Positions 43,990-53,181 of a DNA stretch of 64,000 nt are shown here, in pieces. The stretch's first letter is position 1; every line of letters begins with the position of its first letter. The translations under genes and the position numbers were made by a program. The notes beneath the pieces were generated by a model. That model was not told the origin of the DNA. It did no database searches and saw only the letters and a list, made by a program, of their open reading frames with translations. Source of the stretch: Sinomonas sp. P10A9 (GTDB taxonomy: Bacteria; Actinomycetota; Actinomycetes; Actinomycetales; Micrococcaceae); NCBI RefSeq assembly GCF_041022165.1, contig NZ_CP163302.1:1364001-1428000 (forward strand), written 5' to 3'.

Positions 43990-45612
43990 CTAGGTCCAGC
44001 TCGGCATCCACAGCCGCAGGCGCCACTCCAGGTAGGGGATGGGCTCCGCGGTCCAGAGGGGCATGAGGTAGGCGGACACGACGAGCGCGGCGAGCACGAA
44101 GACACCGACCGCGAGGAGGCCGGCCTGCCTGCGGCCGGGCGGGTCGGTAGGCCGGCCAAGCACCAACCCGAGGCCCATCGCGAGCGCGAGGATGAGGAAC
44201 GGCTCGAAGGAGAGCGCGTAGAACGCGAACATCGTCCGGTCCGGGTACATGAACCACGGCAGGTAGCCGGCGGCGACCCCCGCGAGGACCGCGCCCGCCC
44301 GCCAGTCGCGCCGGCCGATCCACAGGAGGAGGACCACGAGGAGCGAGACGGTCCCGGCCCACCAGATCAGCGGGTTGCCCACGGACAGGACCGCGGAGGA
44401 GCAGTGCTCCACGCCGCATACCCCTGGCGGTTCGGTGTAGTAGAACGAGACCGGCCGGCCCTGGAGGAGCCAGCTCCAAGGGCTTGAGGCGTATGGATGC
44501 GGGGTCGAGAGGCTGTTGTGGAAGGAGTACGCCTCCTGGTGGTAATGCGCGAGCGAGCGCAGCGACGCCGGAACCCAGTTCCACGCGGGGTCGGGGTCCG
44601 CCTCCGCCCAGTGCCGGTAGAAGCCGTCGTCCGAGAGGAGCCACCCCGTCCACGAGGCCAGGTACACGGCCATTGCGGTCACGAGGATGCTCGCGGCGGC
44701 GAGGGGTGCATCGCGGAGAAGAGCCCCGGAGAACCACGCGCGCACCCCGGCCTGCCGCCGGGCCCCCACGTCCCAGAGGACCGTCATAAGGCCGAAGGCC
44801 ACCACGAACGCGAGGCCGGACCACTTGACGCCAACCGCGAGGCCGAGGCACGCCCCGGCGGCGATCCGCCACCACCGCACGCCGAGCCACGGTCCCGTGA
44901 CGAGCGCCGTCGGACGTATCCTGCCGTCCGCCCCGGTGAGCCGCCCCAGGCGTGCTGCGAGGCGGCGGCGGCCGTCGTCGCGGTCGAGAAGGAGCGCGCA
45001 GAAGGCGGCGAGGAGCCAGAAGGACAGGAAGATGTCGAGGATGCCCGTGCGGGACATGACCAGATGGTGGCCGTCGATGGCGAGCAGCACACCGGCGGCG
45101 GCCGCGAGGATGTGCGAGCGGAACAGGCGGCGCGCGGCCCAGGCCGTCAGCATGACCGAGAGGGTGCCGACCGCCGCGGCGGAGAAACGCCACCCGAAGG
45201 AGCTTCCGGGCCCGAACAGCGCCATGCCGACGGCGATCATCCATTTGCCCACCGGAGGGTGGACTACGTACTCGGGCGAGGCGAGCAGGCCGGACATGTC
45301 GCCATTGACGAAGAGGTCGTTGGCGTTCTGGCTCCAGCTCCGCTCTACCCCCGAGAGCAGGTAGGAGTACGCGTCCTTGACGTAGTACGTCTCGTCGAAG
45401 ACGAGGGCGTGGGGGCGGTCCAGCTGCCAGAACCGCAGGAGCCCGGCGATGAGGCCCACGACCACGGGGATGAGCCAGACCAGGAGGCGGTCGCGCCTGA
45501 CTGCCCGAGGCTCGCCCCCACCCTCGGAGGCCGCGCGGGCGGGGTCGACGATGAGGGCGCGGGACGAGTTCCAGCTGCGAACCTGCGCACGGGTACGGGT
45601 CGGGGTGGCCAT
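43990..45612 (-). CDS. pmt: Dolichyl/polyprenyl-phosphate-mannose protein O-mannosyltransferase
   Basis: Moves mannose from polyprenyl-phosphomannose to Ser/Thr of secreted proteins. 540 residues, GT39, with about ten spans; the first extracytoplasmic loop carries FDETYYVKD at 72-80, with the catalytic Asp73-Glu74 pair. VVHPPVGKW and ATAxxHxL-type segments follow. It matches Rv1002c, and the divergent rsmI neighbour (52-bp gap) is conserved in Actinobacteria. TAGCAT lies 8 nt before the ATG, so the transcript may be leaderless. Confidence 0.93.
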   Translation of the reverse strand: MATPTRTRAQVRSWNSSRALIVDPARAASEGGGEPRAVRRDRLLVWLIPVVVGLIAGLLRFWQLDRPHALVFDETYYVKDAYSYLLSGVERSWSQNANDLFVNGDMSGLLASPEYVVHPPVGKWMIAVGMALFGPGSSFGWRFSAAAVGTLSVMLTAWAARRLFRSHILAAAAGVLLAIDGHHLVMSRTGILDIFLSFWLLAAFCALLLDRDDGRRRLAARLGRLTGADGRIRPTALVTGPWLGVRWWRIAAGACLGLAVGVKWSGLAFVVAFGLMTVLWDVGARRQAGVRAWFSGALLRDAPLAAASILVTAMAVYLASWTGWLLSDDGFYRHWAEADPDPAWNWVPASLRSLAHYHQEAYSFHNSLSTPHPYASSPWSWLLQGRPVSFYYTEPPGVCGVEHCSSAVLSVGNPLIWWAGTVSLLVVLLLWIGRRDWRAGAVLAGVAAGYLPWFMYPDRTMFAFYALSFEPFLILALAMGLGLVLGRPTDPPGRRQAGLLAVGVFVLAALVVSAYLMPLWTAEPIPYLEWRLRLWMPSWT

Positions 45613-45664
45613 CCTGCCCCATGCTACCGGGGGTCGGTGGCCTGCTCTGGCGTAGGCTGGGGCG

Positions 45665-46549
45665 GTGCAGCATCCCGAGACCCCCGCCGATCCGGCAGAC
45701 GAGCCCAGTGATCACGTCGGCGGGGCTGTGGTCCTGGCGGCGACGCCCATCGGCAACCTCGGCGATGCCAGCCGGAGGCTAGTTGAACTGCTCGGCGAAG
45801 CGGACGTGATCGCGGCCGAGGACACGCGGCGGCTCCAGCGCCTCGTGCACGGTTTGGGCGTGCAGCCGCGCGGGCGCGTAGTGAGCTACCACGAGCACAA
45901 CGAGGCGGCGAAGACCCCCGAACTCCTGGACGCGGTGGCCGCCGGCGGGACCGTCCTGCTCGTCACGGATGCCGGGATGCCCGCGGTCTCGGACCCCGGT
46001 TACCGGCTCGTCGAGGCGGCAGTTGCGCAGGGGCTCGCGGTCACGGCGGTACCGGGGCCATCGGCTGTGCTGACGGCGCTGGCACTCTCGGGCCTGCCCA
46101 CGGACCGATTCTGCTTCGAGGGCTTCCTGCCGCGCAAACAGGGGGAACGCGCCACCCGACTCGGGGAGCTGCGCACCGAGCGGCGCACGATGGTCTTCTT
46201 CGAGGCCCCGCACCGGCTCGCCGTGATGCTCAGGGCGCTCGCCGACGCGTTTGGGGCGGAGCGCCGCGTGGCCGTGTGCCGTGAGCTGACGAAGACGTAC
46301 GAGGAAGTCCGCAGGGGCAGTGCCGACGAGCTTGCGGGGTGGGCCGAGGCGGGGGAGGTGCGGGGAGAGATCGCCATCGTGGTCGAGGGCGCCGCAGAGG
46401 CGCCGCCGGCTCGGACTGAGGATCTCGTCGAGCAGGTCCAGAACCTTGTCGCAGCGGGCACCCGCCTCAAGGATGCGGTGGCTGTGGTCGCCGAGGACGC
46501 GGGAGCCAGCAAGCGCGAGCTCTACGCCGCCGTCGTGGCTGCTCGCTGA
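45665..46549 (+). CDS. rsmI: 16S rRNA (cytidine-1402-2'-O)-methyltransferase
   Basis: SAM-dependent 2'-O-methylation of C1402 in the ribosomal P site. 294 residues of the tetrapyrrole methylase fold: AATPIGNLGDASRR (25-38), AEDTRRLQRL (51-60), SYHEHNE, VLLVTDAGMPAVSDPG, and FCFEGFLPRK. GTG start with TAGGCT 6 nt upstream, fitting a leaderless promoter. The gap to the next gene (195 bp) contains a C-rich repeat and a palindrome. Confidence 0.94.
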   Translation: MQHPETPADPADEPSDHVGGAVVLAATPIGNLGDASRRLVELLGEADVIAAEDTRRLQRLVHGLGVQPRGRVVSYHEHNEAAKTPELLDAVAAGGTVLLVTDAGMPAVSDPGYRLVEAAVAQGLAVTAVPGPSAVLTALALSGLPTDRFCFEGFLPRKQGERATRLGELRTERRTMVFFEAPHRLAVMLRALADAFGAERRVAVCRELTKTYEEVRRGSADELAGWAEAGEVRGEIAIVVEGAAEAPPARTEDLVEQVQNLVAAGTRLKDAVAVVAEDAGASKRELYAAVVAAR

Positions 46550-46559
46550 CCGCGGCAGA

Positions 46560-46596
46560 CCCCGAAGCCCCGAAACCCGAAAACCCGAAAAACCCC
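46560..46596 (-). other. Potential G-quadruplex with growing loops
   Basis: The plus strand has C-runs of 4, 4, 3, 3 and 4, separated by GAAG, GAAA, GAAAA and GAAAAA. On the minus strand this is five G-runs of at least three with loops of 4-6 nt, a standard G4 pattern. It lies 10 bp after the rsmI stop. Confidence 0.6.
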
Positions 46597-46616
46597 AGAA
46601 TCCCGCGGAAGCCAAT

Positions 46617-46630
46617 TGTGCAAGTGCACA
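46617..46630. promoter_or_regulatory. Candidate operator upstream of the aldehyde dehydrogenase gene
   Basis: TGTGCA-AG-TGCACA, a perfect 6-2-6 palindrome, 115 bp before the start. The compact symmetry suggests a GntR- or LacI-type dimer site. No such regulator is adjacent. Confidence 0.45.
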
Positions 46631-46744
46631 GGTGAAGTCCATCACAGCCGTGCTGGTCAGCATGGACACCCGGGCTCTCTGGGGCCTAGCGTGGAAGCAG
46701 TCCACCCCACGCTCGCCGTCGAGCGTGCCCACGAAGGAGTCGAC

Positions 46745-48238
46745 GTGTCCGACAACATCGCTGTCACCCCCGAGCGCGAGCAGCAACTGCTCGCGAAGGT
46801 TCCCACCGGCCTGCTGATCAATGGCGAGTGGCGCGAAGCCACGGGCGGGAAGAAGTTCGCGGTCGAGGACCCTGCGACGGGCAAGACCCTCCTCGAGATC
46901 GCGGATGGCACGAGCGAGGACGCCATGGCCGCGCTCGACGCCGCCGCCGCTGTCCAGGCCTCGTGGGCCCGGACGGCGCCGCGGGTGCGCGGCGAGATCC
47001 TGCGCCGCGCCTTCGACCTCGTGACCGAGCGCGCCGAGGATTTCGCGCTGCTCATGACCCTCGAGATGGGCAAGCCGCTTCCCGAGTCGCGCGGCGAAGT
47101 CACCTACGGTGCCGAGTTCCTGCGCTGGTTCTCAGAGGAAGCTGTGCGCGACTACGGCCGCTACCTCACGACGCCCGAGGGCAAGAACAAGATCCTCGTG
47201 ACGCGCAAGCCCGTTGGCCCGGCGCTGCTCATCACGCCCTGGAACTTCCCGCTCGCCATGGCGACCCGCAAGGTGGGCCCGGCGCTCGCCGCGGGCTGCA
47301 CGGTGATCATCAAGCCGGCCAAGTTCACGCCGCTGACCACGCAGCTGTTCGCCTCGGTGCTCGTCGAGGCGGGTGTCCCCGCAGGTGTGGTGAACGTCGT
47401 TTCGTCCTCTTCCGCGTCGAGCATCTCGGGCCCCCTCATGAAGGACCACCGTCTGCGGAAGGTCTCCTTCACGGGCTCCACTCCGGTGGGCCGCAGGCTC
47501 ATGGCGGACGCAGCCCAGAACGTGCTGCGCACATCGATGGAGCTCGGCGGCAACGCGCCGTTCATCGTCTTCGAGGACGCAGACCTGGACAAGGCCGTCG
47601 AGGGTGCGATGGCCGCGAAGATGCGCAACATGGGCGAGGCCTGCACGGCCGCGAACCGCTTCCTGGTCCAGGACTCCGTTGCCGAGGAGTTCACCCAGAA
47701 GTTCGCCGCCGCGATGGCCGCACTCAAGCCGGGCCGTGGCACTGAGACGGCCTCGAACGTGGGACCGCTCATCGACGGTGGCGCCCGCAAGGACGTCCAC
47801 GCGCTCGTGACGGAGGCTGTCGCCTCCGGTGCGACGCTCGCCACGGGCGGCGCGGTGGTCGACGGCGACGGCTACTTCTACCAGCCCACCGTGCTGGCGA
47901 ACGTCCCCAACGACGCCGAGATCCTCCGCAACGAGATCTTCGGCCCGGTTGCCCCGGTCACGACGTTCGCGACCGAGGAGGACGCCATCCGCCTCGCCAA
48001 CGCAAGCGAGTATGGCCTCGCCTCATACCTGTACACGCGCGACTACGCCCGCATGTTCCGTGTGGCCGAGCAGATTGAGTTCGGCATGGTCGGCTTCAAC
48101 GCCGGCGTCATCTCCAACGCGGCTGCGCCATTCGGCGGCGTCAAGCAGTCCGGTCTGGGCCGTGAGGGCGGCTCCGAGGGCATTGCGGAGTACACGACGA
48201 CGCAGTACATCGGCATCGCGGACCCTTACGCGGTCTGA
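46745..48238 (+). CDS. gabD: NAD(P)-dependent succinate-semialdehyde dehydrogenase-type aldehyde dehydrogenase
   Basis: Oxidises an aldehyde, probably succinate semialdehyde, to the acid. 497 residues. Glu266 in SMELGGNAPF is the general base and Cys300 in GEACTAANRF the nucleophile; the surrounding sequence and NKILVTRKPVGPALLITPWNFPLA fit the GabD group. GTG 46745 has AAGGAG upstream. No GABA transaminase gene is nearby, so the pathway is unclear. Its last 28 bp, including the stop, are duplicated 64 bp downstream. Confidence 0.88.
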   Translation: MSDNIAVTPEREQQLLAKVPTGLLINGEWREATGGKKFAVEDPATGKTLLEIADGTSEDAMAALDAAAAVQASWARTAPRVRGEILRRAFDLVTERAEDFALLMTLEMGKPLPESRGEVTYGAEFLRWFSEEAVRDYGRYLTTPEGKNKILVTRKPVGPALLITPWNFPLAMATRKVGPALAAGCTVIIKPAKFTPLTTQLFASVLVEAGVPAGVVNVVSSSSASSISGPLMKDHRLRKVSFTGSTPVGRRLMADAAQNVLRTSMELGGNAPFIVFEDADLDKAVEGAMAAKMRNMGEACTAANRFLVQDSVAEEFTQKFAAAMAALKPGRGTETASNVGPLIDGGARKDVHALVTEAVASGATLATGGAVVDGDGYFYQPTVLANVPNDAEILRNEIFGPVAPVTTFATEEDAIRLANASEYGLASYLYTRDYARMFRVAEQIEFGMVGFNAGVISNAAAPFGGVKQSGLGREGGSEGIAEYTTTQYIGIADPYAV

Positions 48239-48305
48239 CGGCGATACCCGACCCCGGCGGGCGGAGGGACAACACCGCATCGCGGACCCCTACGCGGTCT
48301 GACGG
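48213..48305 (+). repeat. Direct duplication of the gabD 3' end
   Basis: The 29 bp at 48213-48241 recur at 48277-48305 with one T/C change; each copy spells IADPYAV and a stop in the gabD frame context. The period is 64 bp. The second copy ends just before the stop of the converging transglutaminase gene. Confidence 0.9.
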
Positions 48306-48308
48306 GCG

Positions 48309-50657
48309 CTAGTCCTTCTTCCGCCGCCACGCGCGCCGCGCCATGGAGCGCACCCTGGCCCCCGCAGCCCTGGCCGCGGGGGCCAGTCGCGCCGCGGCAC
48401 GCCGCAGCCAGGCGAAGGACGACGGCGGGAGCGCGGCGATGCGGGCGCGGTGCACAGGGCGCTGGGCGAGCCGCCCCGCGCGGTGCACCTCGGTGACGGC
48501 GGCGCGGGCTGCGTCCTCGTCGGCCTCATAGCCCGGGCGGCCGAACTCCTGCCGCTCGTATTCGGCGGTGAGGGTATCGAGCGCGCGATGCAGCCCGCCG
48601 TCGTCCGCGCTCCACGCACCGAGCCGGTGCGCATAGGTGCGCGGCGTGTCAGAAGGATCGGGAGCAAGGCCGTGGTCGAACCCCACCGCCTCGAGCTCTT
48701 CCCAGATCCCCCTCAGGCCGCGGTTGAGCCGGCGCCGGCGCTGCGCTGCCCGGACGCCTGCCGGGAGCGCGACGACGATGGCCAGGGCCAGCACGCCCAG
48801 CGCCGCGTAGAGCGCGGGGATCCAGGGCGTGGGCTCGGCGGGACCGGACGCGGCCGGCGGGGTCGCGACGGGCGCGGGGGATGACGTTTCGCCGTTCTGA
48901 TTGGCGCGGAGGCCGTCGTTGGGGTTGTCGAGATTGGTGCTTCCGCTGGCGCCGGTGGTGTCGGTGAAGGCGTATGAGGGGAGGACGCCGCGGGACGGTG
49001 TGGGTTCGAAGGGGACCCAGCCGAGCCCCTGGAAGTACAGCTCGGGCCACGCATGCGCGTCGCGGCCGTCGACCTGGTACTCGGGGAGCGCCCCTTCGGA
49101 CGGCACCGTGACGGTCTGGCCGGTGGGGTGCCCGGGGGCGAATCCCACGGCGATCCTGCTCGGGATGCCGACGACGCGGGCCATGACGGCCATCGCTGCG
49201 GCGAAGTGGATGCAGTACCCGGAGCGCTTCTGCAGGAACGTCTCGAGCACATCCATGCCTGTCCCGTCGTATCCGTCCTCGACGGGGGTCTTCTCGGAGT
49301 ACTGGAACGTGCGCAGCCATGTCTGGATCGCGAGCGCGCGCGCGTAGTTGGTCTGAGCCCCCTTGGTAACCTGCTCGGCGGCTGTCCGCACGCTCTGGGG
49401 GACGCCGCGGGGGACCTCGGCCGCGATGAGGTCGATGCCCCGCGGGCGCGTCGCTGCCCCACCGAGGGCCGCCGCCGTGAGCTGCGGCATGGCCGAGCGG
49501 ACTGCGTAGAGCTGGTCTTGGCTGGACGCCGGCTGGCCCTTGACGCTCAGATCGCTCGGGTCCCACCCGAAGTCGCCGCGCACGCCGTCGAGCGCCTGCG
49601 GGGCGTAGGGGGCGGGCAGATAGGGGCTTGTGAAGTCGCCGGTGGTGATGACGGTGATCGTGGTGTTCGACGGCACGGTCGGGGCGGCCCCGTCCGTGAT
49701 CTGCGTGATGGGTCGCTGGAGCTGGTCATCGTGGTTCTCGGGTCCCCACGTGCTGCCGTTGAAGTCCTCCACCGTCACGGTGCGCAGGTACACGGGAGTG
49801 GGCGAATTGGTCGCGTACTTCAGGACGCCCAGGGCGTTGGAGCTGCGGAGGTCGCTGCCGAGGCTGATGAGGGGGTTCAGGCCCACGTTCTGGCCGATGC
49901 TGTGGAGCCGGGCACCTTCGGGGAACGTGCCTCGGTCAAACCCGGGGATGATCTGGGGGATGACGAGGGCGCCGGCCACCACTGCGGCGAGGAGCACGGC
50001 GAGGCGTCCGGGGGAGAGTGCGGCCGCGGTGCGCTCGCCCGTGCCTGCGCCATTGCCTGCGCTCTTCCCTGCAGGCTCTGCGGATCCCGCCGTGGCGAGG
50101 AGGCCGAGGTAACCCGCCGCGGACGCTGCGAACCCGACCGCCCCGACGCTCTCCGGCTTGAGGACCGCAGGGACCACGAGCACGGCGAGGATCGCCACCC
50201 CGGAGACCGCGGGCATGCGGCACGAGATGGCGATCGTCTCAGTGATGAGCGCAATGAGGCCGAGGGCACCGGCAGTGAGTGCAACGATGCCGATATTCGG
50301 AGATGCGGGGACGGCGTCGAACGCGACCGTGCGCCAGGCCTGGTCCAAGGCCTCCTTGACCGCCCCGAGCGTGTCCGCCGTCGGAATGACGCCGAGGAGG
50401 CTCGCATCGCGGAAGAACATCGAGTCCATGCCGACGGTCCAGCCCACGAGGCCTGCCAGAGCCACGAGCACAGGGTGCCAGCGGAGCGTGCGGGCCAGCG
50501 TCGTGCCGGCGAGGACTGCGCCCACTACCACGAGGACGGGGTACAGCCAGGTCCAGCCGCGCAGCACGCCGCCATATCCGACCGATCCGCCGCCGATCGC
50601 GACGGCAAGGAAGACCTCTGCCGGCACGTGCCGCCACTGGGCACCTCGGCGCCTCAT
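48309..50657 (-). CDS. TgpA-type transmembrane transglutaminase (DUF3488/DUF4129)
   Basis: A 782-residue membrane protein. The N-terminal block has six or seven spans (about 15-240), then an extracytoplasmic transglutaminase-like domain with the Cys in KRSGYCIHFAAAMAVMAR, His in DGRDAHAWPELY and Asp/Glu in LGWVPFEPTP. A late span and a cytoplasmic DUF4129 domain (RGIWEELEAVGFDHG, TYAHRLG) end it. Pseudomonas TgpA is an essential periplasmic transglutaminase. The start overlaps the DUF58 stop by 4 nt. It forms an operon with MoxR and DUF58; the physiological substrate is unknown. Confidence 0.88.
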   Translation of the reverse strand: MRRRGAQWRHVPAEVFLAVAIGGGSVGYGGVLRGWTWLYPVLVVVGAVLAGTTLARTLRWHPVLVALAGLVGWTVGMDSMFFRDASLLGVIPTADTLGAVKEALDQAWRTVAFDAVPASPNIGIVALTAGALGLIALITETIAISCRMPAVSGVAILAVLVVPAVLKPESVGAVGFAASAAGYLGLLATAGSAEPAGKSAGNGAGTGERTAAALSPGRLAVLLAAVVAGALVIPQIIPGFDRGTFPEGARLHSIGQNVGLNPLISLGSDLRSSNALGVLKYATNSPTPVYLRTVTVEDFNGSTWGPENHDDQLQRPITQITDGAAPTVPSNTTITVITTGDFTSPYLPAPYAPQALDGVRGDFGWDPSDLSVKGQPASSQDQLYAVRSAMPQLTAAALGGAATRPRGIDLIAAEVPRGVPQSVRTAAEQVTKGAQTNYARALAIQTWLRTFQYSEKTPVEDGYDGTGMDVLETFLQKRSGYCIHFAAAMAVMARVVGIPSRIAVGFAPGHPTGQTVTVPSEGALPEYQVDGRDAHAWPELYFQGLGWVPFEPTPSRGVLPSYAFTDTTGASGSTNLDNPNDGLRANQNGETSSPAPVATPPAASGPAEPTPWIPALYAALGVLALAIVVALPAGVRAAQRRRRLNRGLRGIWEELEAVGFDHGLAPDPSDTPRTYAHRLGAWSADDGGLHRALDTLTAEYERQEFGRPGYEADEDAARAAVTEVHRAGRLAQRPVHRARIAALPPSSFAWLRRAAARLAPAARAAGARVRSMARRAWRRKKD

Positions 50658-52015
50658 GCCGAGCTCCTCTCTCCGCCGCCGTCCGTCATCCTTCCCTCGT
50701 TGGTCCGGCCCCGCGTCGGGGTGTCCCCGGTCAGAGCCGCCCAGACGCGGGCGATCGACGAGCGGGGCGTCGCCTCGACGGCGAGCCATCCGCCGTCGCG
50801 CAACGCCTCGATGGACTCGCGGGAGGATCCTGTCCGTGGCGTGATGATGATAGCGAGAGCGCGTTCGGCAAAGCCGGCGGCCTGGGCCAGCTGGAGTGCC
50901 TCGGCTCGCGTGGTCCGCCCGAGCACAGCCACGATCGGTCCGCGGTGCCGGTGTCCCTCGAGTCGGTCCAGGAGCCGGTCGCTGAATCCTTCCTCACCTG
51001 CGGACGCCTCGTGTGGGGTGAGGGCGGCGAGCCCCTCGGCGACCATAGCGAGGCCGTCGCGGCCGGAGTATTCGGGGAGGTCCGGTTCCGGCGCGGATGC
51101 CGAGCGGGCCAGGGCCAGCCCGCCGCTCGGCTCGAGGAGCCGCAGGGCATAGCCGAGGTCCGAGAGATGTGACGCTATGGACATGACAGCCGTCACCGCC
51201 CATTCGAACGCGGGGGAGTCTGGGCCCTCGAGGTCGTCGCGCCCCGGCTGGGGAAAGGCCGAGCGCCGCAGGTCGACGACGAGCGTCGCCTCGGGGGAGA
51301 CGGCCGATTCCTCCTGCCGGACCATGAGCTCGCCCTGCCGGGCCGTGGCGGCCCAGTGGACGCGGCGCATGGGATCGCCGTGGCGGTATTCGCGGGTCAT
51401 GACGTCGTCGTCGCTCGGCATCGACTGGATGCGGGCGGCAATGGGGCCCTCGGCGCCGCGCAGCCCCGCGAGGACAGACGTGGCGAGGGGCACGGCGGCG
51501 GGCGTGACGGTGAGCGGCGCCGTCGAACCGATCCGGCTGTGGCGCTCGGCAAGCCCAAACGGGTCGGTGTGCCGCGCCTCGACGGGGCCTAGGGCAAAGA
51601 CGCCGCGGCGCGGGCACGCGAGCTCGTAGCGGTAGTGGCTCGATCCATCGCGGGCGATCGACCGCCCGGGGTAGACGAACGACGGGCCCGTTCCGAGGGA
51701 ATCGGGCAGCTGCTCCGCCATCGACATCCGGCCGGACAGGAGGCCGCTGTGGGCCAGTCCCAGCACCACCTCGGCGAGCTGCCCGGCCTCGACGACCTCG
51801 GGCCGGGGCTCGCGCCGCACGGTCATCGACGGCCGGATCAGGAGGTTGGAGAGGAAGGCCGCGGTAGGGATGAGCGCGAGGAAGACAGCAAGGTGCAGGA
51901 GGTCCCGGCGGCCCATGATCTGGGCAGCTATGAGAGCCACGGCGGCCGCGGCCACGAAGCCCCAGCCGCGTGCAGTGAGGGTGCCCCGCCAATCGGTCCG
52001 GGGCGCCTCGCCCAC
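50654..52015 (-). CDS. DUF58 (vWA-like) membrane protein
   Basis: A 453-residue protein. Two N-terminal spans (about 15-60) are followed by a domain with YELACPRRGVFALGPVEARHTDPFGL and the DUF58 signature REYRHGDPMRRVHWAATARQGELMV, with a vWA-like Rossmann fold at the C-terminus. It is the usual partner of MoxR AAA ATPases and possibly a chaperone-like assembly factor. GTG start, 8 nt after the MoxR stop; it overlaps the transglutaminase start. Confidence 0.88.
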   Translation of the reverse strand: MGEAPRTDWRGTLTARGWGFVAAAAVALIAAQIMGRRDLLHLAVFLALIPTAAFLSNLLIRPSMTVRREPRPEVVEAGQLAEVVLGLAHSGLLSGRMSMAEQLPDSLGTGPSFVYPGRSIARDGSSHYRYELACPRRGVFALGPVEARHTDPFGLAERHSRIGSTAPLTVTPAAVPLATSVLAGLRGAEGPIAARIQSMPSDDDVMTREYRHGDPMRRVHWAATARQGELMVRQEESAVSPEATLVVDLRRSAFPQPGRDDLEGPDSPAFEWAVTAVMSIASHLSDLGYALRLLEPSGGLALARSASAPEPDLPEYSGRDGLAMVAEGLAALTPHEASAGEEGFSDRLLDRLEGHRHRGPIVAVLGRTTRAEALQLAQAAGFAERALAIIITPRTGSSRESIEALRDGGWLAVEATPRSSIARVWAALTGDTPTRGRTNEGRMTDGGGERSSA

Positions 52016-52023
52016 CGTCCGCC

Positions 52024-53082
52024 CTATCCTCGGCGGCGCACCGCGGGTGCCCCCGCGGCCGGGACTGGTACGGAATCCACGAGTGCCTTGAGGACCGCGG
52101 GGGCGGTGAGGCCGCTGCTGGCAGCACGCCGGTCCAGGACGAGGCGGTGGGTGAAGACCGCGGGTGCCATCGCGGCGACGTCGTCCGGCAGCACGAAGTC
52201 CCGCCCGGAGAGCGCGGCCCGGGCCTTGGCGGCGCGGAGCAGCTGGAGGACAGCGCGCGGGCTGGCTCCGAGACGGATGCGTTCACTTGAGCGTGTCGCC
52301 CTGCCCAGCGCCACCGTGTACTCCTTGACCGGGGCGGAGACGAAGACATCCTTGACGGTCGCCATCATCGAGCGGACTTCCGCGGCGTCGGCGACCGGCT
52401 CGACCTTGAGCAGAGGGGAGTCGGACTGGTGGTCCTCGAGCATCTCAGCCTCGGCGGCCGCGTCCGGATAGCCCATCGAGATGCGCGCCATGAAGCGGTC
52501 CCGCTGGGCTTCGGGGAGGGGGTAGGTGCCCTCCATCTCGATCGGATTCTGCGTGGCGACCACCATGAACGGCTCCCCGAGGGTGTAGGAGGTGCCGTCC
52601 ACCGTCACCTGATGCTCCTCCATGCACTCGAGCAGCGCCGACTGGGTCTTCGCCGAGGCGCGGTTGATCTCGTCGCCGATCACGATGTTGGCGAACACGG
52701 CGCCGGGCCGGAATTCGAATTGCCGCGTGGCCTGGTTGTAGATCGACACGCCGGTGACGTCGCTCGGAAGCAGGTCCGGGGTGAACTGGATGCGGCTCAC
52801 CGAGCAGTCGATCGAACGGGCCAAGGTCTTGGCGAGCAAGGTCTTGCCCACGCCGGGAACGTCCTCGACCAAGAGGTGGCCCTGGGCGAGGAGCACGGTC
52901 AGCGCGAGCCGAGCGGCCTCGGCCTGACCGTCGATGACGGTGCCGATCGATGCGAGGATCCGCTCGCACGTGGCCTTGAAGCGTGCCGCGTCCATGGGCT
53001 CGGGGCGACCCGCGGGGTGGAGCGCGCGGAGGGGGCTGACCGACGCCGTTGCCCGATCGGTGCCGTTCTCGTGACCATCCAT
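52024..53082 (-). CDS. MoxR-family AAA+ ATPase
   Basis: A 352-residue AAA+ ATPase of the MoxR (RavA/MoxR) branch. Walker A is EDVPGVGKT around 73-81 and Walker B is IVIGDEINRAS around 133-142; ATQNPIEMEGTYPLPEAQRDRF is the MoxR sensor and arginine-finger region. It likely assists folding or activation of a partner with a vWA or transglutaminase domain, encoded next in the operon. ATG with GGGAGGGG upstream. The first 30 residues are variable. Confidence 0.92.
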   Translation of the reverse strand: MDGHENGTDRATASVSPLRALHPAGRPEPMDAARFKATCERILASIGTVIDGQAEAARLALTVLLAQGHLLVEDVPGVGKTLLAKTLARSIDCSVSRIQFTPDLLPSDVTGVSIYNQATRQFEFRPGAVFANIVIGDEINRASAKTQSALLECMEEHQVTVDGTSYTLGEPFMVVATQNPIEMEGTYPLPEAQRDRFMARISMGYPDAAAEAEMLEDHQSDSPLLKVEPVADAAEVRSMMATVKDVFVSAPVKEYTVALGRATRSSERIRLGASPRAVLQLLRAAKARAALSGRDFVLPDDVAAMAPAVFTHRLVLDRRAASSGLTAPAVLKALVDSVPVPAAGAPAVRRRG

Positions 53083-53181
53083 GTGTCCCCTCCCGACCCG
53101 CCGCAATGTGCCCTTCGTCACGCCTAGCTCCACGTTACCCGCTGCCGCGGCTTCGCGGACGGGCGCACTAGAGTTGAGGCC

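Noticed and set aside
49053..51152. Plus-strand open frame (699 codons) across the transglutaminase and DUF58 genes
   Set aside because: Antisense shadow with His/Asp/Arg low complexity.
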